DNA from: Stutzerimonas kunmingensis
GTDB taxonomy: Bacteria > Pseudomonadota > Gammaproteobacteria > Pseudomonadales > Pseudomonadaceae
Direction: 5' to 3'
DNA length: 54,299 nucleotides
Assembly: GCF_900114065.1 (NCBI RefSeq)
Contig: NZ_FORS01000013.1
Location: forward strand, 1 to 54,299
Of the stretch, positions 8,639-16,528 are shown piece after piece (position 1 is the stretch's first letter; each line of letters starts with the position of its first letter). The translations under genes and the position numbers were made by a program. Under the pieces are notes generated by a model. It was not told the origin of the DNA. It did no database searches and worked only from the letters and a program-made list of their open reading frames with translations.

Positions 8639-9730
8639 ATGAGTGAGCCCGTTCAGCGGCGCACACTATCCGGCCGCGCCGTGGTTCCATGCCAGGCGAG
8701 GGCGTCGCGTCTTCACTCATCGGTTGCCGGCATGCTTTCGCTGTGCGGCGCCTTCTCACTCCTGCTGCTCGCAGCATCGGCACCCGCCCACGCCGCTACC
8801 GATGGCCAGGCCCGCTACTCGATCGAGTCGGCCAAGGCGGTATCCAATCTTCTGCTCGATATCACCCAGGCCGGCGAACGCCTCGTTGCGGCGGGCGATC
8901 GAGGCCACATTCTCTATTCCGACGATGGTGGCGCCAGCTGGATGCAGGCCAAGGTCCCGACGCGTCAGCTGCTGACGGCCATCGACTTCGTCGACGACAA
9001 GCACGGCTGGGCGGTTGGCCATGACGCGTTGATCCTGGCTACAGCCGACGGCGGTGAGAGCTGGACGGTGCAGTATGAGGATCGCGAGCGCGAGGCTCCC
9101 TTGCTGGACGTCTGGTTCGAAGACACCCAGCACGGCATCGCGGTGGGCGCCTACGGTGCGCTGCTCGAAACCATCGATGGCGGTCAGAGCTGGGAGGACA
9201 TCAGTGAGCGCCTCGACAACGAGGACGGCTATCACCTGAACGCCATCGCCCATATCCAGGGCTCGGGCCTGTTCGTCGTCGGCGAACTGGGCGGCATGTT
9301 CCGCTCCTCCGATCTCGGCGAAACCTGGGAGCGCGTCGAGTCGCCGTATCAGGGTTCGTTCTTCGGGGTGGTCAGTGGTTCGGAGCCGGGGGTTGTGGTT
9401 GCCTTCGGTCTGCGCGGCCACCTGTTCCGTTCCGTCGATTTCGGCGACAACTGGGAAGGCATCGAGCTCAGCAACGGTAATGGCAATGTGCTGGAGTCCG
9501 GGCTGGCCGACGGCAATCTGCTGCGCGACGGGCGCATCGTGGTGGTCGGTCACGGCGGCGCGGTACTCACCAGCGACGATCAGGGCCGTAGCTTCAAGCT
9601 GTTCAATCGCCCCGACCGCCGTTCGCTGTCGGGTGTCACCTCCGATTCCCAAGGCAACCTGATCCTGGTAGGGCAGGGTGGTGTTCGCATCGCCTCGCCA
9701 TCGGGCGCGGATCTGGCCACACAACAATAA
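8639..9730 (+). CDS. Exported YCF48-like (BNR/beta-propeller) protein
   Basis: A 363-residue protein. Repeated blades of the form D-D/S-G-G-x-S/T-W (for example DDGGASW, ADGGESW, IDGGQSW, DLGETW, DFGDNW) mark a beta-propeller related to YCF48/Hcf136. The N-terminus has a basic stretch and then a hydrophobic core (about 31-50) ending APAHA, a likely signal peptide cleaved near residue 53, so the protein probably works in the periplasm. The start at 8639 has AAAGGGGG 5-12 bp upstream; an earlier in-frame start lacks this. It is 16 bp upstream of an RND exporter, a pairing that often occurs in Pseudomonas together with DUF1302 and DUF1329 genes, which are absent here. The role is unknown; it could assist the exporter. 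Confidence 0.85.
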   Translation: MSEPVQRRTLSGRAVVPCQARASRLHSSVAGMLSLCGAFSLLLLAASAPAHAATDGQARYSIESAKAVSNLLLDITQAGERLVAAGDRGHILYSDDGGASWMQAKVPTRQLLTAIDFVDDKHGWAVGHDALILATADGGESWTVQYEDREREAPLLDVWFEDTQHGIAVGAYGALLETIDGGQSWEDISERLDNEDGYHLNAIAHIQGSGLFVVGELGGMFRSSDLGETWERVESPYQGSFFGVVSGSEPGVVVAFGLRGHLFRSVDFGDNWEGIELSNGNGNVLESGLADGNLLRDGRIVVVGHGGAVLTSDDQGRSFKLFNRPDRRSLSGVTSDSQGNLILVGQGGVRIASPSGADLATQQ

Positions 9731-9746
9731 AGCCGGGAGAGTCTGC

Positions 9747-12101
9747 ATGACCAAGCACCACCAGAAGCCGGCGTCGTTCCTCGAGCGCCTGATCTTCAAC
9801 AACCGGCCGGCAGTCGTCGTACTCTGCCTGCTGATCAGCGCATTTCTCTTCTATCAGGCGGCCCAGGTTCGGCCGCAGACCAGCTTCGAGAAGATGATTC
9901 CGCTGGGGCATCCGTATATCCAGAAGATGCTCGAGCACCAGAATGATCTGGCCAACCTCGGCAACACGGTGCGGATCTCCGTGGCAGCAAAAGATGGTGA
10001 CATCTTCGCCAAGGACTACATGGAAACGCTGCGGCAGATTCATGACGAAGTGTTCTATATCCAAGGTGTCGATCGCTCCAACATGAAGTCGCTATGGAGT
10101 CCCAGCGTTCGCTGGACCGAGGTGACAGAGCAAGGCTTCGCCGGCGGTGAGGTCATTCCGCAGACCTATGACGGGTCGCCGGAAAGTCTCGATGACCTTC
10201 GCAGCAACATTCTCAAGTCCGGTCAGGTCGGGCGTCTGGTCGCCAATGACTTCAAGTCCAGCATCATCGACGTGCCGCTGATGGAGTCCTACTCGGATCC
10301 GGAAGATCGCAGCAAGCAGATCAAGCTGGACTACCAGAAGTTCTCCCACGAGCTGGAAGAGAAGATTCGCGACAAGTACGAGACGCAGAACCCGAATGTG
10401 GAGATTCACATCATCGGCTTCGCCAAGAAGGTCGGTGACCTGATCGACGGGCTGGTCGGTGTGGCGTTGTTCTTCATCGTCGCCATCGGTATCACCTTCG
10501 TCCTGCTGCTGTGGTTCACCCGTTGCCTGAAGAGCACCATCGCGGTGTTGATCACCACGCTGATCGCCGTGACCTGGCAGCTCGGCCTGTTGCACACCCT
10601 GGGCTTCGGGCTCGATCCGTACTCGATGCTGGTGCCATTCCTGGTGTTTGCCATTGGTATCTCCCACGGCGTACAGAAGATCAACGGCATCGCCATGGCC
10701 TCCGGCTATACCGAAGACCCGGTGACGGCGGCGCGCATGGCATTCCGTCAGCTGTTCATCCCCGGCATGGTGGCGTTGCTATCGGATGCGGTGGGTTTCG
10801 TTACCCTGCTGCTGATCGATATCGGCGTGATCCGCGAGCTGGCCATCGGTGCTTCGCTGGGCGTGGCGGTGATCATCCTGACCAACCTGATTCTGCTGCC
10901 GGTTGCGATTTCCTATATGGGCATCAGTCAGCGGGCGATCAAGCAGGCCCGCGAAGAAGCCTCGCGCGATCATCCGTTCTGGCGTGCGCTGTCGAACTTC
11001 GCCAGTCCGAAGGTGGCGCCGATCTCCATCACTATCGCGGTGGTCGCACTGGCGGGTGGACTCTGGTACGGCCAGAACCTGAAGATCGGCGACCTCGATC
11101 AGGGCGCACCGGAGCTGCATCCGGATTCGCGCTACAACCTGGACAATGACTTCGTTATCCGCAACTACTCGACCAGTTCCGACGTGCTGGTGGTGATGGT
11201 CAAGACCGCGCCGGAAGGCTGTTCGCACTACGACACGCTCGCCGCCATGGACGAGCTGATGTGGAAGATGCAGAACACCGAGGGCGTGCAGTCGGCGGTG
11301 TCGATGGTGTCGGTGGCGCGCCAGGGCATCAAGGGCATGAACGAGGGCAGCCTGAAATGGGAAACGCTTTCGCGTAACCAGCATGTGCTGAACAACTCCA
11401 TCGCCCGTGCCGAAGGTATGTACAACAGCGACTGCTCGCTGGCACCGGTACTGGTGTTCCTCAACGACCATAAGGCCGAGACGCTGGAACACGTCGTCGC
11501 CGCGGCGAAGGAGTTTGCCGAGGAGAACAACCGCGAAGGACTGGAGTTCGTGCTGGCGGCAGGTAACGCCGGTATCGAAGCGGCCACCAACGAGGTCATC
11601 GCGGCGTCGGAAACGACCATGCTGATCGCCGTCTACCTGGCCGTGAGCATCATGTGCCTGCTGACCTTCCGTTCGCTGGCGGCCACGCTCTGCGTGATCC
11701 TGCCGCTGGTGCTGACATCGATCCTCGGTAACGCGCTGATGGCCTTCATGGGCATCGGGGTGAAGGTGGCGACGCTGCCCGTGATCGCACTGGGCGTGGG
11801 TATCGGTGTGGACTACGGCATCTACATCTACAGCCGTCTGGAGTCGTTCCTGCGCCAGGGCATGACCCTGCAGGAAGCCTACTACCAGACCCTGAAATCC
11901 ACCGGCAAGGCGGTGATCTTCACCGGTGTCTGCTTGGCGATTGGTGTGGTGACCTGGGTGTTCTCGGCGATCAAGTTCCAGGCCGACATGGGTCTGATGC
12001 TGACCTTCATGTTCCTCTGGAACATGGTCGGCGCGATCTGGCTGCTGCCGGCCCTGGCACGCTTCCTGATCAAACCGGAGAAGCTGCGTCAGAAAGCGTG
12101 A
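9747..12101 (+). CDS. RND-superfamily transporter (MMPL/HpnN-like)
   Basis: A 784-residue inner-membrane protein. It has one membrane segment near residues 25-42, a large periplasmic loop, a block of five segments around 225-390, then another single segment near 430, a second periplasmic loop, and a final block of five. This duplicated arrangement is that of RND-superfamily exporters of the MMPL/HpnN type that move lipids and other hydrophobic compounds; it is not an AcrB-type drug pump (those exceed 1000 residues). The start ATG at 9747 has GGGAGAG upstream. The cargo cannot be inferred. Transcription ends at a long palindromic terminator just after the stop. Confidence 0.88.
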   Translation: MTKHHQKPASFLERLIFNNRPAVVVLCLLISAFLFYQAAQVRPQTSFEKMIPLGHPYIQKMLEHQNDLANLGNTVRISVAAKDGDIFAKDYMETLRQIHDEVFYIQGVDRSNMKSLWSPSVRWTEVTEQGFAGGEVIPQTYDGSPESLDDLRSNILKSGQVGRLVANDFKSSIIDVPLMESYSDPEDRSKQIKLDYQKFSHELEEKIRDKYETQNPNVEIHIIGFAKKVGDLIDGLVGVALFFIVAIGITFVLLLWFTRCLKSTIAVLITTLIAVTWQLGLLHTLGFGLDPYSMLVPFLVFAIGISHGVQKINGIAMASGYTEDPVTAARMAFRQLFIPGMVALLSDAVGFVTLLLIDIGVIRELAIGASLGVAVIILTNLILLPVAISYMGISQRAIKQAREEASRDHPFWRALSNFASPKVAPISITIAVVALAGGLWYGQNLKIGDLDQGAPELHPDSRYNLDNDFVIRNYSTSSDVLVVMVKTAPEGCSHYDTLAAMDELMWKMQNTEGVQSAVSMVSVARQGIKGMNEGSLKWETLSRNQHVLNNSIARAEGMYNSDCSLAPVLVFLNDHKAETLEHVVAAAKEFAEENNREGLEFVLAAGNAGIEAATNEVIAASETTMLIAVYLAVSIMCLLTFRSLAATLCVILPLVLTSILGNALMAFMGIGVKVATLPVIALGVGIGVDYGIYIYSRLESFLRQGMTLQEAYYQTLKSTGKAVIFTGVCLAIGVVTWVFSAIKFQADMGLMLTFMFLWNMVGAIWLLPALARFLIKPEKLRQKA

Positions 12102-12106
12102 CAAGG

Positions 12107-12165
12107 CCAAAGCGCTTGCAACAAAAAACCCCGCTCTGCGGGGTTTTTTGTTGCAAGCGCTTTGG
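12107..12165. terminator. Bidirectional terminator with perfect 28-bp arms
   Basis: The left arm 12107-12134 and right arm 12138-12165 are exact reverse complements, with a 3-nt loop TCT. The core is AAAAAACCCCGC/GCGGGGTTTTTT, so a T-tract follows a GC stem on both strands. It lies between the convergent RND transporter gene (stop 12101) and the lipoprotein gene (stop 12166), serving both. The pairing beyond the core (CCAAAGCGCTTGCAAC) is much longer than termination needs. Confidence 0.92.
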
Positions 12166-12369
12166 TTAAGGCTGAACCCCGTCAATCAATTTCAGTTCGA
12201 GCGGATAGCCCTGGGCAGGCTGTACTACGGTTTCGGTTTCGACGATGTTTAGAACTTTACCGCTAGGGTCTTTGGTGACCGTCACGGTCTTGCTGTATGT
12301 GCTCTGTACCACACAGCCTGAAAGCAGCATTGATGCAACTAAGGCGGCGAGATAGGCGGAAGTTTTCAT
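12166..12369 (-). CDS. Small predicted lipoprotein
   Basis: A 67-residue protein beginning MKTSAYLAALVASMLLSGC. It has a short basic start, a hydrophobic stretch and the lipobox LLSGC, so it should be cleaved before Cys19 and lipidated. The mature part (about 49 residues) has the segment TVTVTKDPSGKVLNIVETET, predicted beta-strand rich. No family is recognised. The Met at 12369 is preferred over one 18 bp upstream because it immediately precedes the signal sequence. The stop lies against the bidirectional terminator. Confidence 0.72.
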   Translation of the reverse strand: MKTSAYLAALVASMLLSGCVVQSTYSKTVTVTKDPSGKVLNIVETETVVQPAQGYPLELKLIDGVQP

Positions 12370-12518
12370 TCTGTCGGCTCCAAGCATATGTGTTGGGGCG
12401 CGGAATCTACCATCATATTGCTATCATCACTACCGGCTGCATGTTGGACCGAAGCCAGTCCAGACATGCTGAGCATCAGTGTCGCCTTCGACTATCTGGG
12501 AACGTAGCCCGCCCTAGG

Positions 12519-13256
12519 TCATGCTGTCATGCCCTGCACCTGTATAACGGCCTGCGCGGCCACTTCGCCGATCACCAGGATCGCCGGGCTCTTCAGCTTG
12601 AAGGCCAAGGCATCGCGGCACATGCCGCCGAGGCACGAACGGCATTCGCGTTGCTGCGGCAGTGAAGCGTTCTCGATCATCGCCACTGGTGTACCGGCGG
12701 AAAGTCCGCCCTCCAACAGCCCGGCCTGCACCTGTTCCAGCTTGCTCACACCCATGTACACCACCAGCGTGGTGCCGCTTTTGGCCAGCGCCTGCCATTC
12801 CGGACTGCTGTCGTCGAGCGTGTGCGCCGTGACCAGCGTGACGCCGCGGGCCACGCCGCGCTGGGTCAGCGAGATCCCGCTCTGGGTGGCACCGGCCAGA
12901 CCGGCGGTGATGCCATTGACCAGCTCGACCTCGATGCCCCGTGCCGACAGCCATTCGGCTTCTTCGCCACCGCGGCCGAAGATGCACGGATCGCCACCCT
13001 TGAGGCGCACCACGCACTTGCCCTGGCGGGCGTAACGCAGCATCAGACGGTGGATGAAGGCTTGCGGCGTGGAGCGGCAGCCGCCGCGCTTGCCCACGGG
13101 GATGATGCGTGCGTTGGGGCAGTGTTCGAGCACGGCGGAGTTAACGAGATCATCGATCATCACCACCTGCGCTTCACCCAGCGCGCGCACGGCCTTGAGG
13201 GTCAGCAGTTCCGGATCGCCAGGGCCGGCGCCTACCAGCCAGACTTTTGCGCTCAT
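12519..13256 (-). CDS. cobA: Uroporphyrinogen-III C-methyltransferase (SUMT)
   Basis: The enzyme transfers two methyl groups from S-adenosylmethionine to uroporphyrinogen III, giving precorrin-2, the branch point towards siroheme and cobalamin. The 245-residue protein is the single-domain SUMT length. It shows the N-terminal VGAGPGDPELLTLKA motif and the VRLKGGDPCIFGRGGEE motif in the middle. It is the last gene of the nirB-nirD-nitrate reductase run. That placement makes sense because NirB needs siroheme, so cofactor supply would rise with the enzyme. Confidence 0.94.
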   Translation of the reverse strand: MSAKVWLVGAGPGDPELLTLKAVRALGEAQVVMIDDLVNSAVLEHCPNARIIPVGKRGGCRSTPQAFIHRLMLRYARQGKCVVRLKGGDPCIFGRGGEEAEWLSARGIEVELVNGITAGLAGATQSGISLTQRGVARGVTLVTAHTLDDSSPEWQALAKSGTTLVVYMGVSKLEQVQAGLLEGGLSAGTPVAMIENASLPQQRECRSCLGGMCRDALAFKLKSPAILVIGEVAAQAVIQVQGMTA

Positions 13257-13281
13257 GGGGAAATCCTCGTCTTGGTTGGTA

Positions 13282-16131
13282 TCAGGAAAGTGCGCGTTCC
13301 GGCTGGCTGGCCAGCAAACGCTTGATTTCGGGTACGCAGGAGCCACAGCTGGTGCCGCAGCCGAGCTCCTGCTTGAGGCCGGTCAGATCGAGACCGCGCT
13401 CGATGCCTGCACGGACCTTGCTCTGGCTGACATTCATGCAGTTGCACAGAGTACGGTCGTTGCTGATGGTCGCGCCGCCAGGTGGCGCGCTGAGTGGAGC
13501 CAGCAGCCAGCGACGCAACTCGGCGTCGGCACTGCCGCTTTCCCAGAGTCCGCGCAGCCACTGCCGGGCGGCGGTTTCGCCGGCCAGGCGCAGGGCGACG
13601 ATGCGACCGTCCTCGATGCGTACGCGCTTGCCGACCGCGCGACGCGGGTCGTCATAGGCCAGCACCGGGCCTTCGTCGAGGCCGAGCAGGCTGTCGATGG
13701 CGTCCAGCTCGGCAGCCGTTGGCGCCGCATTCCGGGCGGCGCGGATCAGCAACGCCGAGCGTTCGCGCCCGCCGAGGCTGAAACTGGCGTAGTCGAAGGT
13801 TTCGAACAATGGCCGCAGCGCCTCGAAGCGTCGCTGCACATCGCCCTCAACCAGCGCGAAGAACTGCCAGGGCAATTCGACCTGTTCGACTTCGATGCCG
13901 GCGTGCTTGAGTTCCGGCTGTTTCGACAGCGGATCGACGCTGGCCAGGGTCAGTACGTTGCTGCCCAGCCCCTTGAGAAAGCGATCGCCCCAGTGCATCG
14001 GCAGGAAGGTCTGGCCGGCACGCAGGCTGTCGTCCTTCTGTACCGGGAGGATCAGGCTGCCGCGACGGCTCTTCACCTTCACCAGCTGGCCGTCCAGCAG
14101 ACGCCGGCGGCGCATGTCATCAGCGTTCATTCCGAGCAACGCTTCTTCGACATGGCCGAACAGCCGCGCCGCGGTGCCAGTGCGGCTCATGCCGTGCCAC
14201 TGGTCGCGCAGCCGGCCGGTATTGAGCGTGAGCGGATAGCGCGCCTCGCGCTTTTCCTTCGGCGCCTGGTAGTGCTCGGCGATGAAACGGGCGCGGCCAT
14301 TGGCAGTGGGAAACACACCGTCATCATAAAGCCGCGCGGTGCCTTGTTCGCTGCCTGGCGGAAACGGCCATTGCTGCGGACCGAGGGTATCGATCAGTGC
14401 GTAGCTCAGGCCGCTGTAGTCCAGATCGCGGGCGGCGGTGAGCGGCTTGTACTCCTCGAACAGCGCTTCGGCATTCTCGAAAGTGAACAGGCTCGGCTGG
14501 CCGGGGCGCAGGTGACGTTCCAGGCGTCGGGCGAAATCGCAGGTGATCGCCCAGTCCGCACGGGCTTCGCCTGGGGCCGGCACGGCGCGGCGCACGTGGC
14601 TGATACGACGCTCGGAGTTGGTCACGGTGCCTTCCTTCTCGCCCCAGCTCGCGGCCGGCAGCAGAAGGTCGGCGTGGCGGCAGGTTTCGGTGGTGAAGAA
14701 GGCTTCCTGCACCACGACGAAGGGGCAGGCGGCCAAGCCCTCATGGACTTTCTGCTGGTCCGGCAGCGACTGAGCCGGGTTAGTGCAGGCGATCCACAGC
14801 GCCTTGATCTTGCCGGCGCGCACCGCCTCGAACAGCTCGATGGCGGACAGGCCAGGCTGTTTTGGCAGCTGCTCGACGCCCCAGTAGTCCGCGACTTCGG
14901 CACGGTGTTCGGCGTTGGCCGCTTCGCGGTGACCGGGCAGCAGATTGGACAGGCTGCCGGTCTCACGACCGCCCATAGCGTTCGGTTGGCCGGTGAGCGA
15001 GAAAGGCCCGGCGCCCGGCTTGCCGATCTGCCCGGCGGCCAGGTGCAAATTGATCAGCGCGCTGTTCTTGGCGCTGCCGGCAGTGGACTGATTCAGCCCC
15101 ATGCACCACAGGCTTAGAAAGCTCGGCGCCCCATGACGCGCAGGAGCTGCTGCACTCGGTGCGGCCGCGTTAAAAACCGGCTCGGGATGCTCATTTACTG
15201 CATGTAAACTCCGCTCCCTCGCCGTTTTTTGCCTTGCCGCCCCTTCGCTCGCGACGCTCCTGCGCGCCCTGGGTTTTCCAATCAGCCGTGCGCAGGTTTG
15301 CAGATCATCTACAGAGATGCCGCAGAGGTCGGCGACCATTGCCGGGGTGTAGTCGCGCACCAGGCTTTTCAGCGCATCGAAGCCTTCGGTATGGGCGTCG
15401 ATGAAGCGGCGGTCGATCCAGCCTTCCCACATGAGGATATGCAGCAGCCCGTGGAACAGCGCGACATCGGTGCCCGGCAGGATCGGCAGGTGCAGGTCGG
15501 CCAGCTCGCTGGTGTCGGTACGGCGCGGGTCGACGACGATGATGGTCATCTCCGGTCGCTTCGCCTTGGCTTCCTCCAGACGGCGGAACAGCACCGGATG
15601 CGCATAGGCCATGTTGCTGCCGACGATCAGCAGGCAGTCGGCTTGCTCGATGTCCTCGTACCTGCAGGGTGGGGCGTCGGCGCCCAGGCTGCGCTTGTAG
15701 CCGACCACCGCCGAGGACATGCACAGCCGCGAGTTGGAATCCAGGTTGTTGGTGCCGACTAGGGCACGGGCCAGTTTGTTGAAGGCGTAGTAGTCCTCGG
15801 TCAGCAGCTGGCCGGAGACATAGAAGGCGACGCTGTCCGGGCCGTGCTCGCGGATGGTCTCGGCGAATACGCTGGCCGCGTGCTCCAGGGCACTGTCCCA
15901 GTCGGTACGGCTGCGCGCCAGGCCCTTGCCCAGACGCAGCTCGGGGTAGAGCGCGCGAGCGTCCAGATCGCCGGTCAGGTGCAACGTCGAGCCCTTGCTG
16001 CACAGCTTGCCGAAGTTGGCCGGATGGCTGGGGTCGCCGGCCACATCGAGGATGCGCTCGCCGTCGTGCTCGATCAGCACGCCACAGCCGACACCGCAGT
16101 AGCAGCAGGTCGAGGCGGTTGTCATACGCAT
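13282..16131 (-). CDS. Assimilatory nitrate reductase catalytic subunit (NasA/NasC type), with an in-frame insertion
   Basis: A molybdopterin enzyme that reduces nitrate to nitrite in the cytoplasm. The 949-residue protein starts MRMTTASTCCYCGVGCG, giving the N-terminal [4Fe-4S] cysteines. The molybdopterin guanine dinucleotide domains follow, and the C-terminus is a BFD-like [2Fe-2S] domain (CNCMN and CGTSCGSC, about residues 895-935). Between CARLIGK and APSFLSLWCMGLNQS, where family members normally run straight on, there are about 48 extra residues (about 285-333) rich in Ala and Arg, encoded by a palindromic repeat at about 15131-15277. The frame stays open, so function may be kept. Naming differs between species: the catalytic subunit is nasA in Klebsiella, whereas nasA is the transporter in P. 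aeruginosa. It lies between nirD and cobA. Confidence 0.93.
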   Translation of the reverse strand: MRMTTASTCCYCGVGCGVLIEHDGERILDVAGDPSHPANFGKLCSKGSTLHLTGDLDARALYPELRLGKGLARSRTDWDSALEHAASVFAETIREHGPDSVAFYVSGQLLTEDYYAFNKLARALVGTNNLDSNSRLCMSSAVVGYKRSLGADAPPCRYEDIEQADCLLIVGSNMAYAHPVLFRRLEEAKAKRPEMTIIVVDPRRTDTSELADLHLPILPGTDVALFHGLLHILMWEGWIDRRFIDAHTEGFDALKSLVRDYTPAMVADLCGISVDDLQTCARLIGKPRARRSVASEGAARQKTARERSLHAVNEHPEPVFNAAAPSAAAPARHGAPSFLSLWCMGLNQSTAGSAKNSALINLHLAAGQIGKPGAGPFSLTGQPNAMGGRETGSLSNLLPGHREAANAEHRAEVADYWGVEQLPKQPGLSAIELFEAVRAGKIKALWIACTNPAQSLPDQQKVHEGLAACPFVVVQEAFFTTETCRHADLLLPAASWGEKEGTVTNSERRISHVRRAVPAPGEARADWAITCDFARRLERHLRPGQPSLFTFENAEALFEEYKPLTAARDLDYSGLSYALIDTLGPQQWPFPPGSEQGTARLYDDGVFPTANGRARFIAEHYQAPKEKREARYPLTLNTGRLRDQWHGMSRTGTAARLFGHVEEALLGMNADDMRRRRLLDGQLVKVKSRRGSLILPVQKDDSLRAGQTFLPMHWGDRFLKGLGSNVLTLASVDPLSKQPELKHAGIEVEQVELPWQFFALVEGDVQRRFEALRPLFETFDYASFSLGGRERSALLIRAARNAAPTAAELDAIDSLLGLDEGPVLAYDDPRRAVGKRVRIEDGRIVALRLAGETAARQWLRGLWESGSADAELRRWLLAPLSAPPGGATISNDRTLCNCMNVSQSKVRAGIERGLDLTGLKQELGCGTSCGSCVPEIKRLLASQPERALS
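15131..15277. repeat. Nested palindromic insertion inside the nitrate reductase gene
   Basis: Two inverted repeats are nested. The outer arms are GCGCAGGAGC (15138-15147) and GCTCCTGCGC (15256-15265). The inner one is an imperfect hairpin from AAAAACCGG at 15172 to CCGTTTTTT at 15230, closing around ATTTACTGCATGTAAA (15193-15208). The inserted stretch is a multiple of three and contains no stop on the coding strand. Limits are approximate: they come from where the protein resumes family-like sequence. It looks like a small non-autonomous repeat. Confidence 0.7.
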
Positions 16132-16174
16132 GGCGTCGTCTCCTGGGAAAAGGTGCTGGTCAACTGCGGTGTGT

Positions 16175-16504
16175 TCAGGCCGCGCATTCCTTGCGCTGGT
16201 TAAGCGAAAGCTGCACGCGACCATTCTCGACGCGCGCCTCGTGGCGGTGGGCGCAGCCGACGTCGGGCGCTAGTGCTTCGCCGCTTTGCAGATCGATCTG
16301 CCAGTTGTGTAGCGGGCAGGCGACCTGCTTGCCGTAGACGATCCCTTGCGACAGCGGGCCGCCCTTGTGCGGGCAGCGGTCGTCGAGGGCGAAGACCTGA
16401 TCGTCGGAAGTACGGAATATCGCGATATCGCCCTTGGGGCCGGCGATGATGCGCGAGCCGAGCGGGTTGATCTCATCCAGTGCGCAGATATCGAGCCAGT
16501 TCAT
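16175..16504 (-). CDS. nirD: Assimilatory nitrite reductase (NADH) small subunit
   Basis: A 109-residue Rieske-type protein. It has the two cluster-binding motifs, CPHKGGPLSQG and CPLHNW (Cys-x-His and Cys-x2-His). It partners NirB in the cytoplasmic NADH-dependent reduction of nitrite to ammonium. The start MNWLDICALDEINP at 16504 is 24 bp downstream of nirB. The length agrees with the compact NirD type. Confidence 0.94.
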   Translation of the reverse strand: MNWLDICALDEINPLGSRIIAGPKGDIAIFRTSDDQVFALDDRCPHKGGPLSQGIVYGKQVACPLHNWQIDLQSGEALAPDVGCAHRHEARVENGRVQLSLNQRKECAA

Positions 16505-16528
16505 GCGGTGTTTCTCCAGATCAGGTTC

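Noticed and set aside
13054..15117. A 687-codon open frame on the plus strand opposite the nitrate reductase gene
   Set aside because: It is entirely antisense to a clearly conserved molybdoenzyme and its translation resembles no protein family.
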